Origin: Ashinkailepas kermadecensis
Lineage: Eukaryota; Arthropoda; Thecostraca; Neolepadidae
Direction: 5' to 3'
Length of the DNA stretch: 64,000 nt
NCBI GenBank assembly: GCA_034440615.1
Contig: JAOTOM010004361.1
Span: 1 to 64,000, forward strand
In this document: piece by piece, positions 12,820 to 23,864 of the stretch
Position numbering within the stretch: position 1 is the stretch's first letter
How the letters are laid out: each line of letters opens with the position of its first letter
The notes under the pieces: generated by a model
The model's input: the letters and a program-made list of their open reading frames with translations, nothing else
Told to the model about the DNA's origin: nothing
Database searches by the model: none
Translations under genes and position numbers: made by a program

Positions 12820-15646
12820 ATGATGCTTAATGCTCAGAGCATTCGATCCAAGTTTAATGAGTTCAAGTGTTATGTTGCTGAGGAGGAACCATATTTTGTT
12901 TGCATTACTGAGGCATGGGTCAGTGAGGGATATTTTGGGGATAACTTGCAACTTGCAGCACTATGAGATAACTTGCAGGACTATGAGTCCAGGGATACAA
13001 TATGTTTTCATGCAATAGGGGTCCAGCAGTGAAAGGGGGTGGTGTAATGCTCTATGTGAATAGCTTATTCAGTTCTCAAAAAGTAGCAGATGGGGTAAAA
13101 ATGTGTCTGAGGTCCATTTGGCTTGATGTTGCTGTGGGAAAAGGCAACAGCAATAAACTGAGGATAGGAGCTTTGTATCGATCAGGAACCTTGCCACATT
13201 CTCAGCAACTGGAGCTCGATAAGGTGAGCTGTGAGGAAATCAGTAGAAACTTTCAGAGGAAATGCCTTATTCTTGGTGACTTTAATCTAAAAGGATATGA
13301 AAATGTTGGTGTTGGCTCCCCAGCATGTAAACTGTTTAGGAAATGCCTTGGAGGACCTGTTCTTACACCAGTTTGTAACGGAACCAACCAGGCAGGGCTC
13401 ATTCTTGGACCTTGTCTTCTCAGATTTAAGTGATTTAGTTCAAGACTTGACTGTAGGAGAAACTCAGGGAAGCAGTGACCATAACATAGTGAGATTCAAG
13501 GCACAAGTAGCAGGGACAATCAAGGATAATTTGGCAAATATTCCAAATTTAACAGGGCAGACTTTGACTGCATGAGAGAGGCTTTAATTGCCATAAAATG
13601 GGAAGAAGAATTATTCGATTTAATGGCTGTGAAATGTGGGAAAAGTTCAACTCTTACTTGAGGGAAATTCACCTTAGACATGTCCCCCAAAAGCAAAGGC
13701 GCAAAAGAAGGGTAAGAAAACCAGCATGTCTTACACCAGATTTGATGAAAGCAATTAAGGCTAAGAAAGATGCATTTAGAGTATTTAAGGAAGCTTAAAA
13801 TATCGTAATATAAGGTCGTATAAAAAAAAGCTAGAGATGCTGTGAAGCAGAAAACCAAAGCAGCAAAGGGAGCAAAAGAATTGGATTTGGCTAGGAACTG
13901 TAATGGGGACAGTAAAAAGTTCTTTAGTTTCTACAAGCTAAGTAAAGTTTCAAGCACAATTGGTCCACTGGAAGTAAATGGGATTATATTGAGTGAGGAT
14001 GGTGAGATGGTTGAGGAATTGAGCAAGCAGTTTAAATCAGTGTTTACAGTGGAGGATGTGACTAATCTGCCAACCGTGAACCACAGTTCAGTGACAGGTG
14101 ATCAGGTACACAATGTTGATTTCACTGATAGTGATGTTGTTGTCAATTATAACAGAAAAATAAAGCCAAACAAGGCAGCAGGACCTGATGGAATTTATGC
14201 TAGGGTATTGCGGGAAGCTGAAAAGGAACTGGCAATTCCACTTAGTATAATATTTTGTAGATCAGTTTCACAAAATGAAATTCCAACAGATTGCAAAAGG
14301 GCAAATGTAGTTTCCTATTTTCAAGAAAGGAGAAAGAAGGGAAAGTTGAAAACCATAGGCCAGTAAGCCTGACATCCCTAGTCTGCAAGGTACTCGAATC
14401 AATTATCAAGGATAGAATAGTTAGTTTTCTGGAAGGAAACCGATTGATTCAAGATACCCAACTTGGGTTTAGAAAAGGGCGATCGTGTTTCACAAATCTC
14501 TTGGACATTTTGAATTTTGCTACAGAACAATTTGATCATGGAAATGAGGTTGATGTAGCATATCCTGACTTTAGTAAGGCCTTTGACAAGGTACCCCATA
14601 AACGGTTAATGATGCAGCTTCAGGTCCATGGTATTGCAGGTATCGTCCTAAAATGGATAGAGTTGTGGCTTTCAGATAGACAGTAGAGAGTGATGCTAAA
14701 TGGTACAAAGTCATCATGGCGAAATTTTCTTAGTGGAGTCCCCCAGGGGTCGGTACTGGGGCCACTATTGGTCATTATAATTGTGAATAGCATTGAATGT
14801 GGCCTATGCAGTAAGGTTTTGAAATTTGCAGATGATTTGAAGATCTTTAGGGTAATAACAGGGCACAATGATCAGGTTTTGCTGCAGAAATACTTAGACG
14901 AGCTTGTGAAGTGGTCCGAAAAATGGCAAATGAAGTTTAATTTTGATAAGTGCAAAGTCATGCATGTAGGTAGGCAGCATATGAAGGCTCCATACTTGAT
15001 GGGTGGCCAATGATTACCTGTCACTCAGCAGGAGAAGGACTTAGGTGTTATTTTGAACACAAAATTGGGGGCATCAGAACAGACCAAAGAAGCCAGGAAG
15101 AAGGCACTAAGAATGCTTGGGGAAATACAGAGGAATGTGTCATACAAAAGTGAGGAGGTTATCAGGAAGCTTTACTGTGCATATGTCAGGCCACATTTGG
15201 AATACTGTGTCCAAGCTTGGTCCCCTAGTTATGAGAAAGATTGTTGGCTTTTAGAGAGAGTACAAAAGAGGGCAACAAAAATGGTTAATGGTATAGGCAA
15301 CGTGGCATATGAGGAAAGATTGAAGAAATTGAATATGTTTTCACTCAGGCTGAGAGGAGATCTCATCGAGGTTTTTAAATTTGTTCATCGTCAGGAACAG
15401 GGATATCTCAAGGAAATGTTTGAATTTAACAGAAATGATGCAATTAGAGGTCATCAATTCAAAATTAAAGTGAATCACAGCAGGACAAGGTTAAGACAGT
15501 CTTTCTTCACCAACAGGGTAGTAGAACACTGGAACCACCCGCCAGGAACCATTGTGAATAGCAACACACTGAACATGTTTAAAAACGGCATAGACAATCA
15601 TTATAAGAATAGGGGGTTTGTTTTTCTGTATTCCAGGGAGGGTTGA
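12820..15646 (+). pseudogene. CR1 ORF2 remnant (endonuclease + reverse transcriptase)
   Basis: From the ATG at 12820 the EN motifs are seen in pieces (CITEAWVSE, GDFNLKGYEN, SSDHNIV), then RT motifs (SKAFDKVPHKRLM, GVPQGSVLGP, FADDLKIF, LEYCVQAWSP). At least six frame changes or stops lie between them. One is a local duplication at about 12942-12985 (AGATAACTTGCA twice). A stop replaces Gln near 14683. The C-terminal frame 15053-15646 remains open for 197 codons. Confidence 0.88.
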
Positions 15647-15768
15647 TCGACAGATTTCGTGGGCAAATGGTTTAGTGTCCAAAGTGCACCCAAGAAGGGC
15701 CCTTGTGGCTCATAGTTACACTGATCTTTTATGTTTTTATGTCTTTATTTATACGTATATATATGTAT

Positions 15769-15952
15769 GTGAGGTGAAAACAAAGTGATGGCAAAAATAA
15801 TTTATGTGACAGACAGTTTGATGTCAACGCATCTTCATCTGTGCCTAATTAAATAAGGGAATTAGTATTTATTTAGACACCAATGAAGATGCTCTAACAT
15901 CGAAACATCTGTTGAATATATTATTTTTGCAATAACTTTGTTTTCACCTCAC
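15769..15952. mobile_element. MITE with ~75-bp terminal inverted repeats
   Basis: The 184-bp element starts GTGAGGTGAAAACAAAGT and ends with the reverse complement of that string. Complementarity extends inward through GATGTCAACGCATCTTCAT on one arm and ATGAAGATGCTCTAACATCG on the other, leaving a central loop of about 50 bp. A half copy lies at 9088-9153. No coding capacity; superfamily unassigned. Confidence 0.85.
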
Positions 15953-17740
15953 CTTATTTATCATTCGTCATGCACTGTAATGGTTGGTAGGTATATAGGA
16001 TATATACAGATAAATGCATGTGCAGGTGCATAAAGTAATTGACTCAAAAACGTTAACGAGATGAATGGTTGTCAATGCATATGCAAAACGATGAGTGCAT
16101 AATACTTCAATCCACATCAGCATCATGCACAACCTGAATCATATATACCGGACACACATCACCACCTAACTTCAACATAGCACCCAGGTCCTGCACTGCA
16201 ATAGGTATCCGCACAGAATGAAATTGCGTTGGTTTGTTGCCCCCCCAAAGTTGTTTTTCTGCGGGCTTGAAGGTTTCCCTCACCATTGGTTTAATGAATT
16301 TTACCACTTTCTACGTATCTTGCATATTGTATGGCAATATAGGGTACTTTGACGTATTCTAATTGAAAGACCTATCTTTAGCTTCAGCAAAGGGTATCTA
16401 AATGACCCAGTAATAATCGTCCTGCCTAACAATTGCCATTTCCGCAGGCTCACCATCAAGCGCCTCCAAAATAAAGGGATTTTCCTGATATTGGTAGGCT
16501 CCCCCTCCCCCCCTTTTTTTGTTTAAGTTGCCCTTTCGGAAGAAAGGACAGTGGGGGTGTGCGACATAGCTTCTTCTCCCCAGTGGCAGGAGAGTTTCAG
16601 TCGAGTTGCAAGTTTCAGGAGGGCATTCCTAGATCACAATGGTGTTGTACATAAATGTTCAATTATGCATGTATCATCAATAATCTATGCAAGATTCATC
16701 AAGGAAGAATGCATCATGCCCTGGCCCTAGCTGGCCTAGAAAAAACAAACTGTTTTCAACAACTGCTGTATGTCAATGTAGGTAGGTAGGTACATGTTTG
16801 GAAAAATAGGCTGATCCTAGATTTTTGGGATCCCGAACATTATCCTCTCCAGAAAATAATTTCCTGTTTTCTCATCTGGAGGTTGAATTTCCTAAGTTAT
16901 TAACTTTTGACAACGAACTGCTGTGATCAAGTAAAAGTGCTCAAATTCACTGAAATGGGTGCAAATTAAGTTACGATGCATAAGGTTTAAATAAAAATAT
17001 CCTCCATACTGGATGACTACAGAATATTCCTCTACACATGTCGGACTACAATGCACAAATCCAACCTTGTCTATGCATGATAATAAAATGTGTATGAACA
17101 AATACTCACTGGAAAGAATGGGACAAGATTATAACTCACCTTGGGAGCGAAAGACAAATATATTTGCTAGGAAGCAAATGAAAGTGACCATTGCGTATGA
17201 TTTGAGAAAAGTCCTGCAACCAAATTGATACCATATTTGTTATAAAAAAAACTTCGAATGAGGTCATGCGGGCTTCAAGGAAAACTTCGATCTAACTTCT
17301 AGTAAAGGTACCTTGGGTTTGTTATTTGGCACAGGCACGGGTTCGTTATTTGTCACACAAACCAACGCAATTGTATTCAGTGCAGAAGCCTGTTGCAGTG
17401 CAGGGCCGTTTCGGTTCCATATTCTTTTTCACAATCACATCCCATTTCTGTGTTGTGTTCTTGGCGCTAGGATTGACTCATGCATGATACTGATTGTGAA
17501 TACCAAGCCTAACTTTAATACTTTAAAGTTTACCAAGCCTAAACTTTAATACTTATTTGTAGTTATTGTTATCCGTTTTTGGTAAATAACTTAAGTAGGT
17601 ACCCCTCATTCTTTACTCACTGGCAGCTGATAAGTTGACAATTGTAATGTTAAGCATGAATAATTATATTGTGTTTTACTCCCTACTTTGTTTCATGGCA
17701 TACTATTTACAAAGATACATGCTTTATATCATTTGTTCTT
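15953..17740. other. Unannotated stretch
   Basis: No domain-bearing reading frame is visible. A 66-codon minus-strand frame at 16107-16307 has balanced composition but matches nothing I recognise. A pyrimidine tract lies at about 16498-16522. A GGTAGGTAGGTA run lies near 16783. Confidence 0.45.
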
Positions 17741-17744
17741 AACT

Positions 17745-17945
17745 TGCATTTGAGTCACAAGACTCAAATGACTCATTGTGATTCAAATGATTGACTCGTG
17801 ATTCAACTCATTTTTTAAAAGAAAGATGTGATTCAACTCGCGACTCAAGATATGTTTTCGGGAAAAGAATCGATTCAACTCGCGACTCATCCAAAAACGA
17901 TTGATTCATGAGTCGATTCTCGATTCAACTCGAGTCGAGCACAAG
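17745..17945. repeat. Degenerate GATTCAACTC/GAGTC repeat
   Basis: Many overlapping variants of GACTCAAATGA, GATTCAACTC and GCGACTCA occur within 200 bp, both direct and inverted, forming an irregular low-complexity patch. Confidence 0.7.
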
Positions 17946-18086
17946 TCTGGTCAGAGCACGAGTTACTACAAGCATCCCCCAGACCGGCGCGTGAAGCAGA
18001 GTCGGAAAAAAACTATAGGAGTTGCATCCGAAGCGCAGAGTGCATCCGAAGCGCAGAGCGCAGAGTGCACTGGGAGGGCAACATGA

Positions 18087-18473
18087 TTACACTACAAACC
18101 GTACACCGTATCGAAGAGGCGGGCGCACTTCACGACCGGAGCGCGTCCGTAAACAGGACCGGAGTGGTGTCGTGGGAGCGTCTGGGGACGCCACCGGCCC
18201 AGGGGCTGGCGCGTGTCGAACGTGTGACGATGGCCCAGGCAGCAGTGGCTGTAGTCCCATCAGCGGCACCGGCCGATACCGCGAGGTGTGCGGAGGCACA
18301 GCGGTTGCCGTCGACGCCTCCGGCTCCGGCTCTAGATACGCTGGCTTGACGCGGTCAATGGAGACGACGTCCTGGCGGTGACCACGGTGCAGGGTCATCG
18401 TCTTGACAAATGAGGAACGGAGGTTGGCCACCAGCAGGTCAAACTTCACTGCCTCGTCGGTGATGCCAGCCAC
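18087..18473 (-). pseudogene. gag-pol deletion fusion frame
   Basis: The 128-codon frame starts with a gag-like AGITDEAVKFDLLVANL, the first helices of arthropod gypsy capsid. From about residue 25 it passes into HRGHRQDVVSIDRVKPAYLE, the typical integrase C-terminal end of gypsy pol, and closes with TRSGREVRPPLRY, a common pol terminus. Upstream codons in another frame (LPPFSAEETDLWLAQI) complete the gag N terminus. The fusion indicates a large internal deletion, not a functional protein. Confidence 0.7.
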
Positions 18474-18649
18474 GTGTTAGGCAGTCGATCTGGGCTAGCC
18501 ACAGGTCGGTCTCTTCGGCGGAGAATGGCGGCAGTCTGAACGCCGCAAACTGTCGGCCAGACGGTGGTCGGGATTACGACTGCTCAGCTGCCGCCGATGA
18601 AGCTTCACCGATGCCTCCGTCCATGCTTGATGGCAGGCAGTTGTACGGG

Positions 18650-18667
18650 ATCACGTCGGGGTCACCA
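18650..18667 (-). other. Primer-binding site (tRNA-Trp)
   Basis: The plus strand reads ATCACGTCGGGGTCACCA, identical to the 3' end of an animal tRNA-Trp including CCA. It lies two bases inside the LTR boundary, as expected for a minus-strand Ty3/gypsy element. Confidence 0.75.
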
Positions 18668-18669
18668 AA

Positions 18670-18921
18670 TGTATCGGCTTGGGTGGCTACGTTTCTTATG
18701 ACGTGTCCGTATGGTGAACTTCAAAGATCCGTAACTTGTGATACGTATATCGAGCGGCAAGAGTGGTAGAGATAAAGTACAGTTTGCATGACACGTTATA
18801 CACGGTAACGGACGTGTCCGAGAGCGGTTCGGCAGCAGCGGCCCGTGTGTGACCTTAGCGAGGTCGCAGGCGATACTGGCGAGTGGCCAGTTGCCGGGCG
18901 TCTCTGCGCAGGCGCATAACA
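18670..18921 (-). repeat. Solo-side LTR, ~252 bp
   Basis: In sense it starts TGTTATGCGCCTGCGCAGAG and ends GCCGATACA, i.e. TG...CA ends, directly followed by the tRNA-Trp primer-binding site. The outer boundary is inferred from the TG and the typical TGTTATGCGC start of arthropod gypsy LTRs. No partner LTR was found for comparison. Confidence 0.65.
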
Positions 18922-20054
18922 ATGTTCGGCGCGGCGGCTCTACCGCATGTGCCGTCAGAGCAGTACAACAACCAAAGGCAACACATCACAAACTACTGCA
19001 CCACAAACAACCTCCCACTAAACCTCACGACGCTACCCAACAATGAACACCCAATATTACACGAACAGATCTTCCATTTCCTTTCATCAACACGCATATT
19101 GGAACAACTGTGAAGGGGGAAAAAGGAACAAAAGAGACATGGGAAAAAAACACAAAAAAGAAAAGAAAAGAGAGGGGAAAAAGCGAAGAAGATATGTGTA
19201 CGCATACATATATGGAGGAAAAAAATGCATGATCCCCTAAGTGTCTATATGTTTTTAAACGTTCACTCCAAACGGCGATGGCCCTCCACCCACCCTCTGC
19301 ACCCCATACCCCAAGTAGCACCGTCCGGACTGGCTTCTTCTCTCATCATTCTTCACTACTGCGCCTTCTTCAACATCTGAACCACCTACAGCCTCAACTT
19401 CAAGACAGCCCATCACACCTCTACCCAGTCTACTCTGTTATCTTCAAAACTACCTTAACTTCGGCACCTTCCAACAAGTTAACCTTACCTATCCTATTCC
19501 TTCTACCCCCACTACGTCGTTCCATGAACCATAACCCACTTCCACATTCATCTACACTCTACCGGAAACAGTCGACATCACCACACAGTGGTAGGCTGGC
19601 AAAACTCTCACACACACACACACACACACGAGTTACTACAGTTTTATAGACTTCTGAGGGGGAAGTGCCCTTCAATATGGGTTTTGATCCTCCAATAATT
19701 TTAACATTTGTTATTAGACCCTATGGAGGTGCCTCCAGTCCATCTGGGCCTGCCCATTGACTTCATGTATTTTCCCCACCAATTATTTTCAGAAATCAAC
19801 ACCGGTATTGATTTCTGATTGCAGGTGTTTTTCACAGGTCTGTGAATAGCTGTTGTAGTAAATTATGTGGTAGTAAATTAGGGACTTTCTGTTCATATGT
19901 GTGTTGGGCCTATGGTGAAATATGAAGTATTTGAAGGACATTTGATAGCCTTGCTGAAATTCATATTCTGTCTGAGCTTAAAGTATGGGAAACAAAGTGG
20001 TTTTCAGGAAAGGACAGGAGTTTTCATTATCTAAGGATATCTATTTATCTGGCT
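18922..20054. other. Unannotated stretch with purine tract and (CA)n
   Basis: A purine-rich tract lies at about 19115-19195 and a short (CA)n at 19608-19630. A 123-codon frame at 19278-19649 is Pro/Ser/His/Leu-rich low complexity ending in the CA run, and is not convincing as a gene. Confidence 0.5.
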
Positions 20055-20690
20055 GTATGATAGGTATTATTATGCTTTGATGTGGTAACAAGACAAGTTT
20101 TTACACACATCTGCCTACACAAAGCAAACAAATGGGCTAGGTTTGGTTAGGTTACGTTAGTTTAGGTTTTTATGTTGGACATTTTTACACAAATTGTTTA
20201 GACGAGAAATAAAAAACGTTTCAACATTATTTATCTTCAAAAGCAGCTCATGTTAGGTTAGGATAGTTTGGGTTGGGTTATTAAGTTTGAAAATTGTCAT
20301 AAAATAAATTGCTTTAGCTTTTCAAAATTTTATTTTGCGGTTTTTTATCCAAAGGGGGGCTACGAGATATTGCTTTTTTATCCAAAGGGAGTTATTGCAT
20401 TTTCATTATATTTGTTTACATTTATTTTTATGCTATGTTACCTAACTCATTTTTGGTTTTACTTTGGTGTTATTAAAACCATTTTTGGTGTTATCCTACT
20501 CACAACCTGAAAACTAATAATTTGCTCCAAACATGAGTGGTCCCATCGTCTTAGACACCTTCATAAACATTACATTCGAATGACAAATTCCAAGATTTCA
20601 TAAAACAACTTAAAGTACAAATTTACCACATATTATTTAGGTCATGCTGAAATGGAATGGTGAGTATATTTTTACATTAAATTAATCGCA
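20055..20690 (+). repeat. Dispersed repeat R1, copy a
   Basis: It shares a chain of landmarks with 20895-21420 and 59265-59800: GGTATTATT(A/G)YGCTTTRATG, a TTTACACACA segment, GGTTTGGTTAGGTTA-type telomere-like strings, TTTTTATGCTATGTTA, then ATGAGTGGTCCCAT and ATTCCAAGA near the 3' side. Noncoding and AT-rich. Confidence 0.6.
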
Positions 20691-20894
20691 GAATACCAAT
20701 GTGTATTCTACACTTACTACAAACAGAGGCATTTGTGTCAGATTGATTGGGGAATACCTTTTTGATGGCTGAAGCTTCCTCGAAAACCATTTGCATCTAG
20801 TGGACAGTTATGCGCCCAATGATTCAGCTTTAGCCTATTTGCAGGTGCTGGCAATTCAATGGTTGAGGTGGTCAGGGGCCCAATTAGCATATAC

Positions 20895-21420
20895 AAAGTT
20901 AGGTATTATTGCGCTTTAATGTATCCATAGGGGAAGTTATACACACAGTTAATATCTATGAAGCAAGTAAAAGAGTTAGGTTTGGTTATGCTTTGTTAGG
21001 TAAGGTTGTTATTGGGAAAAATGTTCAATTAATTTTTCATAAACAATTGTATTGTTTTCTTAAAAAACAGGTTTGGATAGGTTGGGTTAGGTCGGGCTTT
21101 CTAACATTGAAGAAGAAAAAATCAAAGGTTCCTGTTTATTTTTTGCAAGTTTTGTTTGCTTTACCTGTGGTTAGGTCAGGTTATGTTGCATTACAAACAG
21201 TTGTATGCTATATTACCCAACTAAATGCCTCCTAATTCGTGTTTTTTGGCCTGCCGAATGAAAAGTAACTTTTGCAGAGGAAATGAGCTGTTATGAACCA
21301 AATTCATACACAACTTTCACAACAAATTCATGGCAAAAGTAATTCCAAGAATTCGAAAAGCGCCATGAGCCACATATTGACCCAAAGTACAGCAGGAGAT
21401 TATGCATGGAGAATATGTAG
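20895..21420 (+). repeat. Dispersed repeat R1, copy b
   Basis: It has the same landmark order as copy a (GTTAGGTATTATTGCGCTTTAATG; ATACACACAGTTAATA; GGTTTGGTTATGCTTTG; ...GAGGAAATGAG; TAATTCCAAGAATTCG). It lies 200 bp downstream of copy a in the same orientation. Confidence 0.6.
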
Positions 21421-21602
21421 GTTCTGAAAACATTGCTTGGCAACACCAATCACTTGAAACTGTCCATATATGTCATTGCGCAGCTATGCCTAGGACTATG
21501 GATAAAGCTGCAATTTCAGGTTGAACACCAGCTTTTCATTTTTCTTAATGCCATGTTTATGAATGTAAATAGCAGTGTAAATGTAAATGTAAATGCAAAT
21601 TG

Positions 21603-21931
21603 CCACCCCCGTAGCTCAGTGCTACCCGATAGCTCATTGGTTAGAGCCCCGGCCTGCACTAGTCTCCCTCGTCCTCTGACAAGACAGGGTTCGAGTTGCT
21701 TCGCGCTCTCGATTTAGCCCCCGGCTGGAAGGGTCAGTTGGCAGCTGGCCCGACAAGGCCGGGGACGAGCTATCGGGCGGCCGTATCGGTGCATTGACGG
21801 CACGTTAAACTTTCGGTCAAAATTATGCCGTCGAACTGGAATTCATGGATCGGGTGGCGGGCCAGGGTGCACGCAACAAGCTCTGCTTAGCAATAGTACG
21901 CTGGTTCATAAAGCCACCCCAGCAAGAACAC
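21603..21931 (+). repeat. tRNA-derived SINE, copy 1
   Basis: The head has a pol III A box (TAGCTCATTGGTTAGAG) and B box (GGGTTCGAGTT). It is followed by a ~220-bp body and the conserved tail ending near TTCATAAAGCCACCCCAGCAAGAA. This copy carries a duplicated A-box-like TAGCTCAGTGCTACC just upstream. The last ~40 bp are the most conserved part between copies, as expected if they are recognised by a partner LINE. Confidence 0.85.
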
Positions 21932-21957
21932 AGATTAAATGTGTTTAAATAAAAAAT

Positions 21958-22012
21958 GTAACCACTGATTGCATGTTTCGTGTGAACATATCAATCGCAG
22001 ATATGTTTGTAC
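21958..22012 (+). repeat. Dispersed repeat R2, left piece
   Basis: This matches the reverse complement of about 56090-56138 (GTGTGAACATATCAAYYGCAGATATGT). It ends at GTAC, where the foldback element begins; R2 resumes at 24355. Confidence 0.75.
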
Positions 22013-22500
22013 ACTCTGTATCGGTAGGATGTTCGGGGGTACCTTTAGCATGGCTGGCTCACTAGGAACGTAGGCTGTGACGCTGCACACCACAAATTAC
22101 TGGTAGGCTTCGCCGTTTCACAGTTATGAGTTGCGTGACAGTCTGCCAGCTTCGCCACCGGCCAGTGTCCGAGCCATATGATTCGCGTGTGAGGTCGTCA
22201 CGCGATCATTTGCCCTGCAGCCTGCAGCCATACAGCTTCCCTGTTCCCACCTTGCATTCCTCTGTCGGCGAAACAACATTGGCAGTTAAACGAGCAGGTT
22301 ACTGGACTTCTGCCGATAAGCAACAATTGATAGCTGCGGATTTTTTACTCCAGCAACACAGAATGAGCAGGAATGGTTGGAAAAAGCTCAGTTGCAAAGA
22401 TATAGCGAAAGGAGATGGGAGGTTTATGATGTCAATGAAGTATTCTCTGGCCCCAAAATAATAATATAATGTCCAACATTTATACGTTTTAGAAATGCAG

Positions 22501-22811
22501 TTCGAACTCTTGCTGGGGTGGCTTTATGAACCAAGATCCAATTGCTAAGAAGAGCTGGTTTCGTGAACCCTGGCCATGATTCCATGACTTACAGTTTTAC
22601 AGTCTAAATTTGGCAAAGCGCTTCACGTGCCGTCAATACACCGACACGGCGACCCCGGCAGCTCGCTCTCGACCTCATCGTGCCAATTGCCAACTGACCC
22701 TCCCAGCCAGGGACTAAAAGCGAGCACGCGAAGCGACTCGAACCCAGCATTGCCAGGACAGCGGAGACGGGTGCACGACAGCGCTCTAGCCAACTAAGCT
22801 ACCGAGGCGGC
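22501..22811 (-). repeat. tRNA-derived SINE, copy 2 (left arm of foldback)
   Basis: Reverse orientation: conserved tail at 22501-22550 (CTTGCTGGGGTGGCTTTAT), body, B box complement (CGACTCGAACCC) near 22735, and A box complement (CTAGCCAACTAAGCTACC) near 22785-22805. Confidence 0.85.
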
Positions 22812-23087
22812 AAGTCACAGGGAGGCACTTGCTTGCTTAATTCTGTTTCATTGACAAGTCAATTAGTTACTTGACTAAATTGCATCTACTTCATTCAGAA
22901 TCATATGTTTTAGGGCGCAAGGAATGTGTTGCATGATATCATATTATTTATTGCATATGTTGTGCACTGTACTGCAAGCGACATTTTCAGAATTCCGTGG
23001 GGATAGAGTATTTGTTCACGCAGTCACCATCCAACTATTTTACCATACAAAGATTTTACTTTTTATGAAGCAATATTTCTGGCACTC

Positions 23088-23160
23088 TTCTCGAACTCTT
23101 GCTGGGGTGGCTTTATGGACCAGGATCCAATTGCTAAGCAGAGCTTGTGTGAATACTGAC
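23088..23160 (-). repeat. tRNA-derived SINE, copy 3 (tail fragment)
   Basis: Only the conserved 3' tail remains (TCGAACTCTTGCTGGGGTGG, then GGATCCAATTGCTAAGCAGA). It sits in the unique centre of the foldback element. Confidence 0.8.
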
Positions 23161-23550
23161 CTATAAATAAATAAGAATAAGAAGAACGGAGACATATAAT
23201 TATAAGAATATATAAGAACGGAGAGAAATAATTTATCTTATTGGATAAATAAGAAGAACGGGCGAACCGGTTGCATTTCGTGCTGAAGCAATATAAACTA
23301 AAAATGTATTATGGTAGACTAATTAGATGGTATCCGTTTGAAGAAATATTTTATTTACGCATAGATAATCTGAATATGTCGCTTGCAATATAGCGTACAA
23401 TATATACAATAAATAATTAATATCATACAAAATATGCCGCATGCTCAACAACGCGTGAATATCAAGGATACAGGTGTAATGTAAGCAAGTAGTTAATCGA
23501 TTCATCAATGAATCTGAATTAAGCAAGCAAGTGCCGCCTTGGGATCCGCT

Positions 23551-23864
23551 GCCCCGGTAGCTCAGTTGGCTTGGGCACTGGCCTGCGCTGGTCTCTCCTG
23601 TCCTTGAAAGGCTGGGTTCGAGCCGCTTCACGCGCTTGCCTTTAGCCACTGGCTAGGAGGGTCAATTGGCAACTGGCACGATAATGTGGAAAAGCGAGCT
23701 TCCGGGGTGGCCGTGTGAATGCATTAGCGGCACGTGAAGCATTTTGCCAAATATCTACTGTAGAACTGCAATCAATGGATCGGGTAATACGGCTAGGGCT
23801 CAAGCAAGGTCTGTTTGGCAATTGGATCCTGGTTTATAAAGCCACCCCAGCAAGAATTCGAACT
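23551..23864 (+). repeat. tRNA-derived SINE, copy 4 (right arm of foldback)
   Basis: A clean head: GCCCCGGTAGCTCAGTTGGC (A box), then GGGTTCGAGCC (B box). The body is homologous to copies 1 and 2 and the tail runs to AGCAAGAATTCGAACT. It lies at the mirror position of copy 2. Confidence 0.88.

Larger units (their letters stand above)
11704..15750 (+). mobile_element. CR1-like non-LTR retrotransposon, copy B (slightly 5'-truncated)
   Basis: Same family as copies A and C, on the plus strand. It starts about 12 codons into ORF1 directly after a (TA)n run, contains ORF1 and ORF2 remnants, and ends with degenerate TTTATGTC octamers at about 15728-15750. It is more decayed than A, with a duplication at about 12942-12985, stops (for example near 14683) and several frameshifts. 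Confidence 0.9.
18087..18921 (-). mobile_element. Internally deleted Ty3/gypsy (CsRn1-type) LTR retrotransposon remnant
   Basis: In minus-strand order: an LTR (18921-18670), a primer-binding site complementary to tRNA-Trp (18667-18650), the beginning of gag (about 18590-18420), then directly the end of pol (about 18415-18087). Protease, RT, RNase H and most of integrase are absent. No second LTR or polypurine tract was found to the left of 18087. A tRNA-Trp primer is characteristic of the CsRn1 clade. The gag start is frameshifted near 18480. Confidence 0.75.

Noticed and set aside
16107..16307. 66-codon frame with balanced composition as an exon
   Set aside because: No recognisable family, no convincing splice sites checked on both sides; too short to support.
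19278..19649. 123-codon frame as a gene
   Set aside because: Low complexity (Pro/Ser/His/Leu), ends in a CA run, no domain.
21603..23864. Genuine tRNA genes at the GTAGCTCAGTTGG/GGTTCGA heads
   Set aside because: The heads are followed by a shared ~250-bp body and tail in four copies. The anticodon region does not form a clean stem; these are SINEs.
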